Assembly (NCBI GenBank): GCA_963601185.1
Contig: CAVCEE010000015.1
Location: forward strand, 1-64,000
Source: Limisoma sp963601185
GTDB taxonomy: Bacteria > Bacteroidota > Bacteroidia > Bacteroidales > Muribaculaceae
Direction: 5' to 3'
DNA length: 64,000 nucleotides
The notes under the pieces were generated by a model that was not told the origin of the DNA, ran no database searches, and was given only the letters and a program-made list of their open reading frames with translations. The stretch's first letter is position 1; each line of letters begins with the position of its first letter. Made by a program: the position numbers and the translations under genes. Shown one piece after another: positions 34,219 through 45,444 of this stretch.

Positions 34219-34974
34219 TCAGATATTGATTTCAACTTCAACAGGACAATGGTCAGACCCCAGCACCTCAGTGTGAATCTTGGCATCCACAAGTCGGTCG
34301 GCAAGGCGCGACGACACGAGGAAATAGTCGATGCGCCACCCCGAATTTTTCTCGCGGGCGCGGAAGCGGTACGACCACCACGAGTAAATGTCCGCCTGGT
34401 CGGGATAGAAATGGCGGAAAGTGTCGATGAAGCCAGCCGACAGGAGGTCGGTCATCTTGCCGCGCTCCTCGTCGGTAAATCCGGGGTTGTGGCGGTTGGT
34501 CTTAGGGTTCTTCAGGTCAATCTCCTTGTGCGCCACGTTAAGGTCGCCGCAAACCACCACCGGCTTCACTGCATCGAGCCGAAGCAGATAGGCGCGAAAA
34601 TCGTCCTCCCATGCCATGCGGTAGTCCAGACGGCGCAAACCGTCCTGCGAGTTGGGCACATAGACGGTGACGAGGAAGAAATCCTCGTACTCAAGCGTAA
34701 TCACGCGACCTTCGTGGTCGTGCTCATCCACACCGATGCCATACGCCACGCTCAGCGGCTCACGCCGGGCATAGATGGCTGTGCCCGAATAGCCTTTCTT
34801 CTCAGCATAGTTCCAATATGAACGGTAGCCTTCAAACTGCAGGTCGAGTTGTCCTGCCTGCATCTTCGTTTCCTGAAGGCAGAAAAAGTCGGCGTCGAGA
34901 GCCTTGAACGACTCCCCAAACCCTTTGCCCACGCAAGCGCGCAGACCGTTGACATTCCAAGATATAAATTTCAT
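34219..34974 (-). CDS. xth: Exodeoxyribonuclease III (AP endonuclease)
   Basis: 251 residues from the ATG at 34974 (MKFISWNVNGLRA); a TTG two codons upstream is the other option. Catalytic features of the EEP fold: N8, E35 (LQETKM), the GDLNVAH segment near residue 150 and the final SDHCPVEV with the catalytic His. It cuts DNA at abasic sites in base-excision repair. A -7 box lies at 35003-35010, divergent from the PCMD gene promoter; the C_GCAxxG protein follows. Confidence 0.96.
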   Translation of the reverse strand: MKFISWNVNGLRACVGKGFGESFKALDADFFCLQETKMQAGQLDLQFEGYRSYWNYAEKKGYSGTAIYARREPLSVAYGIGVDEHDHEGRVITLEYEDFFLVTVYVPNSQDGLRRLDYRMAWEDDFRAYLLRLDAVKPVVVCGDLNVAHKEIDLKNPKTNRHNPGFTDEERGKMTDLLSAGFIDTFRHFYPDQADIYSWWSYRFRAREKNSGWRIDYFLVSSRLADRLVDAKIHTEVLGSDHCPVEVEINI

Positions 34975-35002
34975 AGTCAAAAAATCGTAGCCAATAATTA
35001 TG

Positions 35003-35074
35003 CAAACTTACGCAACATCCGCGAGATAAAAAAATGGTGTAAAGTGGCGAAATGGAATAATTTGGTTACCTTTG
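35003..35074. promoter_or_regulatory. Divergent -7 boxes for xth and the PCMD lipoprotein gene
   Basis: TAAGTTTG on the minus strand (35003-35010) and TACCTTTG on the plus strand (35067-35074) each fit TAnnTTTG and give short leaders. Confidence 0.5.
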
Positions 35075-35098
35075 TGACGATTATTAACGAACATTAGT

Positions 35099-36349
35099 AT
35101 GACTTTTGTATACAAAACGGCAGTCGCAGCCGTGGTTGTGCTCGCGACTGCAACTTCATGCATCCAGAAAGAGGCGCTCAACACGGAGTGCGACATCCTC
35201 ACCTGCGAGTTGCCGTCGGAAATTCTGATGAGCAGTCCGACAATCGAAAACCATAGGGTGCTTGTCACCGTATTCCCCAATGCTGACATCACTGCTCTTG
35301 CACCTAAGTTTACCATCACCGAAGGCGCAACCATCAGCCCAGCGAGCGGTAGTGTGCAGAACTTCCGCACCGCTGAAAATCATACAATAAACTATACCGT
35401 CACATCGCAGGACGGCGAATGGAGCAAGACCTATCCAGTAGTTGTATCGCAACAGGAGAAGCCCAGCGAATACAAGTTCAACAAGGTTGAACTCGATCCT
35501 ACACGTAAATATGCGATTTTCAACGAGTATGAAGACGGTCCCGACGGTGGCAAGCCTCTGTTCGCAATGTCTTGGGCATCGGGCAACCCTGGCTACGTGA
35601 TGTGCGGTGAGGCTGACAAGGCCGCAAAAAAGCAGTATGGCAACGATGCCTACAAGGATCACATCTGGGAGTTCTTCCCTACTCTTGCAGTCTTTCCTGA
35701 CGGCACGCAAACCAAAATCGACGGCGACAACGTTGCAAACTTTATGAACGGCGACAAATACGCCACTCCCGACTATATTCGCCTCGTGACACGCTCTACC
35801 GGCGGTTTCGGCAAACTGGTAAAAATGCCTATCGCTGCCGGCAACATCTTCCAGGGTCAGTTCGACCTTGAGAACGCAACGCAACACCCTCGCGAGGCTA
35901 CCCTGTTCGGCGAGCCTTACCTCTACAAGCCTCTGAAACTCGAAGGCGAATACCGCTACATCGCCGGCGAGACGTTTACCGACGGAAACGGCAACCCGGT
36001 GGAAGGTCAGACCGATAAGTTCTCAATCTATGCGGTGTTCTTCCTTTCCAGCGATACCACTGAATTTCTCGACGGCAACGAGTTGCACAACAATTTCCAG
36101 AACCCTGCTATGGTGGCACTTGCCAACCTCGGAGATGCCCACGTTACCGGTTTGGGTGATGACAACTGGACTACCTTCAGCATTGACTTCGACTACTCTG
36201 CCTACAACAAGGTGATTGATGAGGCGCAACTTGCTATCGGAAAATACAAAATCGGCATCGTCATTGCCTCCAGCGCCGAAGGCGACTACTTCCGCGGTGC
36301 AGTGGGCAGCACTCTCGACGTCCGCAATCTGAAAATCGTTCACGAATAA
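35099..36349 (+). CDS. PCMD-domain (putative carbohydrate metabolism) lipoprotein
   Basis: 416 residues with a lipoprotein signal (ATATSC, Cys21). The first part (LTCELPSEI ... VLVTVFPNADITALAPKFTITEGATISPASGSVQNF) is an Ig-like domain that precedes PCMD domains in Bacteroidetes. The rest (RKYAIFNEYEDG ... GQFDLENATQHPREATLFGEPYLYKPLKLEGEYRY ... YSAYNKVI) fits PCMD, a beta-sandwich proposed to bind carbohydrate. It is 9 bp before an outer-membrane barrel gene, so they form an operon. Role unproven. Confidence 0.85.
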   Translation: MTFVYKTAVAAVVVLATATSCIQKEALNTECDILTCELPSEILMSSPTIENHRVLVTVFPNADITALAPKFTITEGATISPASGSVQNFRTAENHTINYTVTSQDGEWSKTYPVVVSQQEKPSEYKFNKVELDPTRKYAIFNEYEDGPDGGKPLFAMSWASGNPGYVMCGEADKAAKKQYGNDAYKDHIWEFFPTLAVFPDGTQTKIDGDNVANFMNGDKYATPDYIRLVTRSTGGFGKLVKMPIAAGNIFQGQFDLENATQHPREATLFGEPYLYKPLKLEGEYRYIAGETFTDGNGNPVEGQTDKFSIYAVFFLSSDTTEFLDGNELHNNFQNPAMVALANLGDAHVTGLGDDNWTTFSIDFDYSAYNKVIDEAQLAIGKYKIGIVIASSAEGDYFRGAVGSTLDVRNLKIVHE

Positions 36350-36358
36350 TCCACGACA

Positions 36359-37138
36359 ATGAAAAAAATCATATCAGCAATCATAGCCGTTGCGGCAATC
36401 CTCCCAGCAACGGTATCGGCACAGATGAGCCGCACTCAGAAAATCATCAATGCCTCCGTCAAGGGCTGGCAAATAGAACTGCGCGGAGGCTACAACATGG
36501 GCGGCACATCGCCTATTCCTCTGCCTGTCGAAATTCGCAAAATCAAGAGTTACAAGCCTTCAACCGGATTTTCGGGCGAAGTTGATTTCACACGTTTCTT
36601 CGACCGCAACCACCGCTGGGGTCTCCAGTTTGGCGTAAGGGTCGAGAACAAGGATATGGAAACCGATGCCGAGGTGAAGAACTACGGTATGACGATTACC
36701 AATGACGGAGCAGAGGCAAGCGGCCGCTGGACCGGCGGCGTGCAAACATCCGTGCGCAACTCGTTCCTGACGTTCCCAGTAGTAGGTGTCTACAAAGTGC
36801 ATCCGCGCACCAACATCAAACTCGGTGTGTTCCTCTCCTACCTCATCAGCGGCAAGTTTACCGGCTATGTCTACGACGGCTACCTGCGCAACGGTGACCC
36901 TACGGGCGAGAAAACCACATTTGCCGACGGCAAAACTGCCACCTACGACTTCTCCGACAACCTTCGCCGTTTCCAGTGGGGCGCAGAGGCTGGCGTTGAC
37001 TGGGAGGCGTTCAAGCACCTGAAACTCTATGCCGACCTCACTTGGGGACTCAACAGCGCATTCCCCAAGAGTTTCGAAACCATCACTTTCAACATGTATC
37101 CAATTTACTTCAACCTCGGCGTGGGCTATCTTTTCTAA
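36359..37138 (+). CDS. Outer-membrane beta-barrel protein
   Basis: 259 residues with a signal peptide (ILPATVSAQ). The rest alternates strands and turns (WQIELRGGYNMGG, WGLQFGVRVENK, FPVVGVYKVHP, NIKLGVFLSYLISGKFTGYV, HLKLYADLTWGLN) and ends in NLGVGYLF, the aromatic C-terminus of a barrel. About 8-10 strands, in the general porin/PorT-like group. It follows the PCMD lipoprotein by 9 bp and precedes trpS by 33 bp. A structural partner of the lipoprotein is only inference. Confidence 0.85.
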   Translation: MKKIISAIIAVAAILPATVSAQMSRTQKIINASVKGWQIELRGGYNMGGTSPIPLPVEIRKIKSYKPSTGFSGEVDFTRFFDRNHRWGLQFGVRVENKDMETDAEVKNYGMTITNDGAEASGRWTGGVQTSVRNSFLTFPVVGVYKVHPRTNIKLGVFLSYLISGKFTGYVYDGYLRNGDPTGEKTTFADGKTATYDFSDNLRRFQWGAEAGVDWEAFKHLKLYADLTWGLNSAFPKSFETITFNMYPIYFNLGVGYLF

Positions 37139-37171
37139 GCCTTGCCGACAAAATATAAAAGAACTACAGAA

Positions 37172-38257
37172 ATGAGCAAAATCATTCTTACGGGCGACCG
37201 TCCTACCGGCAAACTCCACTTGGGTCACTACGTTGGCTCTCTGCGCCGTCGCGTTGAACTCCAAAACTCCGGCGAATACGACAAAATCTATGTGATGATT
37301 GCCGACGCACAGGCTCTCACCGACAACGCCGACAACCCTGAAAAGATACGCCAGAACATCATCGAGGTGGCTCTCGACTATCTCTCTGTGGGCATCGACC
37401 CGGCGAAGACCACAATCTTCATCCAGTCTGCCGTGCCTGAACTCACCGAACTGGCATTCTACTACATGAACCTCGTAACCGTGTCGCGCGTGCAGCGCAA
37501 CCCTACGGTGAAGACCGAGATAAAGATGCGCAACTTCGAGACGAGCATCCCGGTGGGCTTCTTCTGCTACCCGGTAAGCCAGGCATCCGACATCACTGCT
37601 TTCCGCGCCACTACAGTGCCTGCCGGCGAGGACCAAGAGCCTATGATTGAGTTGACTCGCGAAATTGTGGGCCGCTTCAACAATGTCTACGGCGACACTC
37701 TCGTAGAGCCGGAAATCCTGTTGCCTACCAACGCCGCTTGTCTGCGTCTGCCAGGCACTGACGGCAAGGCGAAGATGAGCAAGTCGCTTGGCAACTGCAT
37801 CTACCTTTCCGACACAGCCAAGGAAGTGTCGAAAAAAGTGAAGAGCATGTACACAGACCCATTGCACCTCAACATCTCCGACCCTGGACACCTTGAGGGC
37901 AACTGTCCGTTTATCTATCTCGACGCATTCTGCTCCGACGAGGCGTTTAAACGTCACTGCACCGACTTTGAGAGCCTTCAGGACCTCAAGGATCACTATT
38001 GTGCTGGCGGTGTAGGCGACGGCACTGTAAAGAAGATTCTCATCAACGTGCTTGAAGAAGAACTCGCACCGATACGCGAACGCCGCAAACAGTGGGAAAA
38101 GGACATCCCGGCAGTGTTCGACATCCTCAAGCGAGGTAGCGAAGAGGCTCGCGCCGTGGCAGCACAGACGCTTGCCGACGTGCGCCACGCAATGCGCATC
38201 GACTACTTTGAAGACCCTGCCCTCATCGCTGAGCAGGCAGCAAAATACGCCAAGTAG
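37172..38257 (+). CDS. trpS: Tryptophanyl-tRNA synthetase
   Basis: 361 residues from the ATG at 37172 (MSKIILTGDRPTGKLHLGH). Charges tRNA-Trp. HLGH (16-19) is the HIGH motif and KMSKSLGN near residue 201 the KMSKS motif; DAQALTDN and FCYPVSQASDI belong to the TrpRS core. It is of the longer bacterial type with an insert around residues 225-270. It shares a transcript with the barrel gene or has its own start; a strong terminator follows. Confidence 0.97.
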   Translation: MSKIILTGDRPTGKLHLGHYVGSLRRRVELQNSGEYDKIYVMIADAQALTDNADNPEKIRQNIIEVALDYLSVGIDPAKTTIFIQSAVPELTELAFYYMNLVTVSRVQRNPTVKTEIKMRNFETSIPVGFFCYPVSQASDITAFRATTVPAGEDQEPMIELTREIVGRFNNVYGDTLVEPEILLPTNAACLRLPGTDGKAKMSKSLGNCIYLSDTAKEVSKKVKSMYTDPLHLNISDPGHLEGNCPFIYLDAFCSDEAFKRHCTDFESLQDLKDHYCAGGVGDGTVKKILINVLEEELAPIRERRKQWEKDIPAVFDILKRGSEEARAVAAQTLADVRHAMRIDYFEDPALIAEQAAKYAK

Positions 38258-38284
38258 CATTCTCACTTCAACGATGTTATACAA

Positions 38285-38317
38285 ACAAGAGCGCCCCACC
38301 GGCGCTCTTGTTTTTTT
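38285..38317 (+). terminator. Terminator of trpS
   Basis: CAAGAGCGCC and GGCGCTCTTG form a 10-bp stem, then TTTTTTT. Confidence 0.95.
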
Positions 38318-38391
38318 ATGGTTCAAACCATAAGGTCGGGGTATGTGTAAAAATGAGGAGCAAAGCGTATCAAAAAGAACTGAACGCGCCA

Positions 38392-38500
38392 GAGATGAGG
38401 TTTGGCGAGCAGCAAGTGACGAGCGCGCCGAAGATTAGGCTTGGCGAGCAGCAAGTGACAAGCGCCCGGAGATGAGGCTCGGCGAGCAACGAGTGACAAG
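38392..38500. repeat. 38-39-bp tandem repeat, three copies
   Basis: The core GGCGAGCARCRAGTGAC recurs at 38404, 38443 and 38481, with GAGATGAGG-like and GCGCGCC-like flanks in each unit. It leads directly into the double-hairpin locus 2. No reading frame on either strand is likely to be a gene. Confidence 0.75.
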
Positions 38501-38625
38501 CGCGCCGTAGGTGCGCCGTATTGCTAACCCCAGGCTTCAGCCTGGGGCAGACTGACAACCAGCAACCTGCACCCCGTAGTGGGTGCCGCCAGCATCAGCC
38601 GATGCACCTACGGTGCGCTCTCGTC
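38500..38625 (-). repeat. Double-hairpin dispersed repeat, locus 2
   Basis: On the minus strand: 20-bp hairpin with 8-bp stem and TGAA loop (38547-38528), an 11-nt spacer (38527-38517, TTAGCAATACG), and a GC-rich hairpin (38516-38500). Extra hairpins of the second type lie at about 38569-38586 and 38603-38619. The region is between the converging trpS and pnp terminators. The whole gap 38258-38789 holds repeats and terminators only. Confidence 0.75.
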
Positions 38626-38722
38626 AAGACTCATTGCATCTACTGTCTGCATACCGCAAATTTAACTGTCCCTCAAAAATCAAGCACAAACCTTGCGGCT
38701 TGAGCCTTTTTTATGGCAATCT

Positions 38723-38762
38723 AAAAAAAAAGCGAGCGAATCCAGATGGACTCGCCCGCTTT
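38723..38762 (-). terminator. Terminator of pnp
   Basis: AGCGGGCGAGTCCA and TGGATTCGCTCGCT form a long stem with one mismatch around a short loop, then TTTTTTTT on the minus strand. Confidence 0.92.
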
Positions 38763-38789
38763 ATATATTGACAAATTCAATGCTTCCGA

Positions 38790-41042
<2,253 letters not shown>

Positions 41043-41071
41043 ATTTAGTTTTTTATCTTCAAAAATTCCCA

Positions 41072-41103
41072 CAAAGATAACAAATCGTTCCCCAACATTC
41101 AAA
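41072..41103 (-). promoter_or_regulatory. Promoter of pnp
   Basis: Minus strand TTTG (41100-41103), 20 bp, TATCTTTG (41072-41079): a perfect match to the Bacteroidetes -33/-7 consensus, giving a leader of about 25 nt. Confidence 0.75.
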
Positions 41104-41154
41104 ACTATTTACCTGAAAATGACAATTTTTAGCACTACGTGCCATTCTGCGCCA

Positions 41155-44103
41155 TTAGTACCAGTCCACGCCGTTGCTGTAACTGCTGCGCTTGTCGTAC
41201 TTGAGGTCGCTGAGGAGCGACGATTTCACTGCAATATGGAAGTTGTAGGACTTGTACGGACCGATAGGCACGAAACTACAACTCATCGAGAAGCAGTGGA
41301 GGTCGCGGGTGATAGAGCAGTTCATGTAGGACAGTTTGTGGGTGTCGAAGTTGTAACTCGACGAGAACGAGAAGTTCCACCCCTTAGTAGGCTGTATGCG
41401 ACCGCTGAAACTGAGGTTTTGGGTGAAGCGTCCCTTGTAGTCCATCTTCTCCTTGTCGAATGCGCCGTAACCGTAGTTGACTGAATAGTTCACGGTGAAA
41501 CTCCACGGGAAACTCCAATGGGCATATCCGTCGTCGTCGAGTGCAAGCGAATCGTCTTCCTTCTTTTTCTTGTTTGTCGGGTCGTTGTCATCCTCCGGCA
41601 ATGCGTTGCCGTCGGCAGTCTTGCCCTTGTCTGTGCCGGTGGTCTTCTTCTTTTTCTTGAACGTGGAGTTGTTGAACGTGTAACTGAACGACGTTCCCGT
41701 GCTCGACAGTTTCACCCATCCCTTACCAGCCTTCCAGCGAGGGACATCGACCCTTACAGGGTTGCCAGACGAGTTGAGTTGGTAGGTATAGGGGTCCCAC
41801 GTTGCCGAAAGGTTAAGGTTGAAGTTCTTGACAAGACGCAGCGACAACGATGTGCTCACGTTGCTCCACCGCAAGGAGTCGGCGGCAAAGTTGTACGACT
41901 GCGAGATTGTGAAGTTCTCAATAAGCGAGATTTTCTTGTAACCGGTGCTGTCCTGGTCGCTCTTCACCTTCATTTCCACGTTGTTCGACAGCGAGAGGTT
42001 TACCATACCCGTCTTGCCTTGCCCCACAGAGCCGAAGATGTTGTTGCCGAAGTAACTATACTTGTTCTGGCGTGCCGCACCCTGACTGTCGGTATAGTCG
42101 TAGGTGCCGTAGTAGCCCCACCCCGGCTTCGAGAAGTCTGGCGAGCCGCTGAACGAAACCGATGGGCTCAACACGTGGCGAATCATCTGCACCTTGTCAC
42201 CGAGGAACTTCATCGGCTTGAAGAATCCGTAAATCTTCGTATCGAAGGAAATCGATGCATTGAAGTCAAACACGTTGTAGAAGTTGTAGGTAGTATCCTG
42301 CACCTCCGCCGAGGCGTTGGCATCCCAGGCGCGACGAATTTTGCGAGTGTACATACGGTCGTTCATCGTGATGCTCGGCGACACGTTGATGTATTGCAGG
42401 ATGCTGAACGTTGCCGATACCGGCACGGAGTGACGCATACCGTTCGACCAGTCGCGCACGAGGCTTTTCTTGAAGAACTGGTTCTGCTTGGCGGTAAGGC
42501 TGTTCTGGAACGTACCCGTATAGGACATCTTGATTTTCTCATACCAACGCTCCGCGCCCACGGCACGCTTGCGCTTGAACGGAGCGACCTGCGAGAGCGA
42601 AAGGGTTATGTTTGGAAACGACACCGATAGTGTGGAGTCCTGTGTGCGCTGCGCCAACGATGCGGTTGTCGACATCTGAAATTTGGAACTGAAGCGATAG
42701 GACATATTCACCGTACTGTTCTTTGTGTTTTCCGTAAACGCCTCACTGTAGTAACTGTTAAGGTCGTTGCGCGAATAGCCGGAAGTGGCGAAGTTCACGC
42801 TTGCCGAGAATGTGAGGTTGGGGTTTGCCTTCGAGTCCTGCGAGTGCGACCAAGTGATGCGGAAGTTCTTCTGCTTCATATAGTCGGGCGAACCCTTGTC
42901 GCCGGTTATCGTGGTGATGTAACTGAGGTCGAAACTGCCGGAGAACTTATACCGCTTTCTGTAGGTCGACTTGGCGGCCAAACCCCAAGAGCCTTTGGTG
43001 TAGATTTCGCCAGTGAGCGCGAGGTCGGCATAGTCGCTGAGGGCGAAATAGTAGCCGCCGTCGCGGAGATAAAAGCCTTTGTTGTAGTCGTCGCCGAAAG
43101 TCGGAAAAATCACACCGGAGGAATACTTCGACGTGAAGGGGAAATAGCCGAACGGCACAGCCAACGGCAGCGGCACGTCGCAAAGCACCATATATGCCGG
43201 ACCTGTCACGATGTCCTTCTTCGGTCGCATTTTCGCCTTGGTGAGTTGCATATAGAAGTGCGGATGCTCATGGTCGTCGCAGGTGGTGTAGCGACCGTTG
43301 ATGATGTTGTACGAGTCGTCCTCCATCTTCTTCGTCTGACCGCCTGTGAGGTAGCCTTCGCCCTGCTGAGTAACAACGTCGGTGATAAAGCCTTTCGAGG
43401 TCTTGAAGTTATAAGTCATCGTCTTCGACTCATACTCGCCGCTCTTGTCCTTGAACACCGGAGAGCCAACGATTTCATCGGTAGAGTCCGGGCGGCCTAC
43501 GGCATACACCAGACTTTCCTTCATATCCATGTGGATTTCGTCGGCAGCGAGGTTGATGTCAGCATATTTCACGCTGCTCTGTCCATACATAAATGCTGCG
43601 CTCTGTCCCATCATCACGAGTGAATCCTTGGCGGCAAAGTCAACAGCGTGGTCGAGGTCAACCTGCTCCCTTACTATTAGGCTTTTCTTGGGTTTCGCAA
43701 TGGTGTCAAACTCCGCAGGTATGTCGTCTGCAATATAAGCCGAATCAGGCAGTTCGATGCTGTCGGGGAGCGCTACTACGGCATTGTCAATGCTGTCGGT
43801 TGCACTGTCCGAGACACGGTCGGTAACACTGCTAATCACCGAATCGAGTTGCTCTCCCGAACGCAGCGACGGACGCTGGCGGCGGGCATTGTCGCGCAAT
43901 GCAGCCATCGCGTTGCGGATGGAGTCGATGCGCAGAGACGTCACTGCACGGGCACGAATCAGAGCAGAGTCGACAAGAGCCGTGGCAGCATTTGGAATGC
44001 TGTCGCCCTTCTGGTCGCTCTTTCCTGTCTGTGGGTTGGCAAAAAGTGCCGTCGACAGGATTGTTGCTATGATTATGTAGATATGAAAGCGCTTCAAGTT
44101 CAT
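41155..44103 (-). CDS. lptD: LptD-like LPS assembly outer-membrane protein
   Basis: 982 residues from the ATG at 44103 (MNLKRFHIYIIIATILSTALFA). After the signal and a low-complexity acidic/Ser region (to ~residue 140), an OstA-like beta-jellyroll is seen (KYADINLAADEIHMDMKESLVYAVG ... YNIINGRYTTCDDHEHPHFYMQLTKAKMRP), then VLCDVPLPLAVPFGYFPF and a large strand-rich barrel to the C-terminus. LptD with LptE inserts LPS into the outer leaflet. Bacteroidetes copies are divergent and usually labelled 'putative LptD'. A -7 box lies just upstream. It fits with LpxB in this window. Confidence 0.9.
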   Translation of the reverse strand: MNLKRFHIYIIIATILSTALFANPQTGKSDQKGDSIPNAATALVDSALIRARAVTSLRIDSIRNAMAALRDNARRQRPSLRSGEQLDSVISSVTDRVSDSATDSIDNAVVALPDSIELPDSAYIADDIPAEFDTIAKPKKSLIVREQVDLDHAVDFAAKDSLVMMGQSAAFMYGQSSVKYADINLAADEIHMDMKESLVYAVGRPDSTDEIVGSPVFKDKSGEYESKTMTYNFKTSKGFITDVVTQQGEGYLTGGQTKKMEDDSYNIINGRYTTCDDHEHPHFYMQLTKAKMRPKKDIVTGPAYMVLCDVPLPLAVPFGYFPFTSKYSSGVIFPTFGDDYNKGFYLRDGGYYFALSDYADLALTGEIYTKGSWGLAAKSTYRKRYKFSGSFDLSYITTITGDKGSPDYMKQKNFRITWSHSQDSKANPNLTFSASVNFATSGYSRNDLNSYYSEAFTENTKNSTVNMSYRFSSKFQMSTTASLAQRTQDSTLSVSFPNITLSLSQVAPFKRKRAVGAERWYEKIKMSYTGTFQNSLTAKQNQFFKKSLVRDWSNGMRHSVPVSATFSILQYINVSPSITMNDRMYTRKIRRAWDANASAEVQDTTYNFYNVFDFNASISFDTKIYGFFKPMKFLGDKVQMIRHVLSPSVSFSGSPDFSKPGWGYYGTYDYTDSQGAARQNKYSYFGNNIFGSVGQGKTGMVNLSLSNNVEMKVKSDQDSTGYKKISLIENFTISQSYNFAADSLRWSNVSTSLSLRLVKNFNLNLSATWDPYTYQLNSSGNPVRVDVPRWKAGKGWVKLSSTGTSFSYTFNNSTFKKKKKTTGTDKGKTADGNALPEDDNDPTNKKKKEDDSLALDDDGYAHWSFPWSFTVNYSVNYGYGAFDKEKMDYKGRFTQNLSFSGRIQPTKGWNFSFSSSYNFDTHKLSYMNCSITRDLHCFSMSCSFVPIGPYKSYNFHIAVKSSLLSDLKYDKRSSYSNGVDWY

Positions 44104-44125
44104 TTCATTGAGTGCAATGACGGCA

Positions 44126-44133
44126 CAAAAGTA
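44126..44133 (-). promoter_or_regulatory. -7 box for lptD
   Basis: Minus strand TACTTTTG (TAnnTTTG), giving a leader of about 16 nt. Confidence 0.5.
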
Positions 44134-44195
44134 CATAAATAGGGCGGAACAAACGCAATGTTAGCCTCTATTTTGCATATTTTAGGTGTTCGACC

Positions 44196-45254
44196 CTATA
44201 GCGAAAGACCGTCGAGGATGACATAGTACAACTGCATCGCTTCGCGGATTTCGGCATAGGTGATGTATTCATTGGCGGTGTGCGAGCGTGCGGAATCTCC
44301 AGGACCTATCTTCAGTGAGGGGAACGGCATCAGAGCCTGATCGCTGAGCGTGGGCGATCCAAAAGGCTCACGGCCGGCAAACACAAGTCGGCGCACGATG
44401 GGATGTTCCTCGGGAATCGACGACGGACGCAGACGCACGCTGCGCGGGGTGAGTTGGCACGACGGCACGGCTTGGCGAATCAGCTCGAGTGTCTGCTCGT
44501 TGGTGTAGGCGTCGGTGGTGCGCACATCCACTACAATCCTGCACAGGTCGGGCACCACATTATGCTGCGTCCCTGCATTGATCTGCGTCACGCTGACCTT
44601 CACCGGCCCGAGATGCTGCGACACCTTCGGGAACGAAAGGTTGCGGAGTCGTTCCACCACTGGCAATGCTTCGTAGATGGCATTGATACCCTCGTTGCGC
44701 GCTGCATGACCCGACTTGCCCTTGATTTCGCCGTCGAGCACCATCAGTCCCTTTTCAGCCACGGCAGGTTGCATACCCGTAGGCTCGCCCACCACTGCTA
44801 CGTCGATTTTCGGGAGCAACGGCAATGCCGCTTCGAGTCCGTTTTTACCGCTCACCTCCTCTTCACACGAGGCAAGGAACACAAGATTATACTTCTGCGG
44901 ACGTGCCGACAGCATCAGGAACGTGGCAAGCAGACTCACCATCGGCGCACCGGCATCGTTGCTGCCGAGGCCGTAGATGCGTTCGCCGTCGTCCTCAGGG
45001 GTGAACGGGTCATAGGTCCACCCTGCCACCGGTTTCACCGTGTCAATGTGGGAATTAAGCAGCAGCGTAGGCCGCGAAGCATCGTAGCCGTCGGCAATGG
45101 TCCACACATTGTTGCCGTGGCGCTTGGCATCGTGTCCCTTGCTGCGGATAAAAGCCTCCACCTTGTCGGCGGCGGCAGCCTCGTCGCGGCTCACCGACGG
45201 GGTGGCGATAAGCGACTTGAGCAGGTCGACGACCTCATAAAACAACTCGTCCAT
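44196..45254 (-). CDS. M20 family metallo-deacylase (ArgE/DapE-like, possibly acetylcitrulline deacetylase)
   Basis: 352 residues. Zinc ligands and catalytic residues of the M20 fold: H69 and D71 (LLLNSHIDTVKP), D100 (GLGSNDAGAP), E131/E132 (ASCEEEVSG), then GEPTG and a dimerisation domain ending in NEYITYAEI. It removes an acyl group from an amino-acid amide. Bacteroidetes commonly use N-succinyl- or N-acetyl-citrulline in arginine synthesis and their deacylase is of this size, but no arg genes adjoin, so the substrate stays open. Single gene with a -7 box at 45282-45289. Confidence 0.88.
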   Translation of the reverse strand: MDELFYEVVDLLKSLIATPSVSRDEAAAADKVEAFIRSKGHDAKRHGNNVWTIADGYDASRPTLLLNSHIDTVKPVAGWTYDPFTPEDDGERIYGLGSNDAGAPMVSLLATFLMLSARPQKYNLVFLASCEEEVSGKNGLEAALPLLPKIDVAVVGEPTGMQPAVAEKGLMVLDGEIKGKSGHAARNEGINAIYEALPVVERLRNLSFPKVSQHLGPVKVSVTQINAGTQHNVVPDLCRIVVDVRTTDAYTNEQTLELIRQAVPSCQLTPRSVRLRPSSIPEEHPIVRRLVFAGREPFGSPTLSDQALMPFPSLKIGPGDSARSHTANEYITYAEIREAMQLYYVILDGLSL

Positions 45255-45281
45255 AATCTCGCATTTTTTTGTTCAGTGCCG

Positions 45282-45289
45282 CAAAAGTA
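45282..45289 (-). promoter_or_regulatory. -7 box for the M20 deacylase gene
   Basis: Minus strand TACTTTTG (TAnnTTTG), about 28 bp before the ATG at 45254. Confidence 0.5.
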
Positions 45290-45384
45290 GGCAAAATCCG
45301 CAAGTAAAATATCCATAAAAGCGATGAAAATTTCGGCATCATCACTAATTATGAGCGCACGCGCAGGAATTACCTACAATTTAG

Positions 45385-45416
45385 TATTGCGAAGTTGGCT
45401 GTTTGATTGTACTTTT
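45385..45416 (+). promoter_or_regulatory. Promoter of the TonB receptor/DUF4876/DUF6850 operon
   Basis: ATTG (45385-45388) and TACTTTTG (45409-45416) with a 20-bp gap fit the Bacteroidetes -33/-7 pattern; the ATG follows at 45445. Confidence 0.65.
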
Positions 45417-45444
45417 GTAGCGTACATAATTGGAGTTTAACGCA

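Noticed and set aside
36560..38326. Long minus-strand frame of 588 codons
   Set aside because: It lies antisense to the barrel and trpS genes, both of which have clear domain signatures; the frame is a product of their codon bias.
38392..38500. CRISPR array in the 38-bp repeats
   Set aside because: The whole unit repeats; there are no variable spacers between short conserved repeats.
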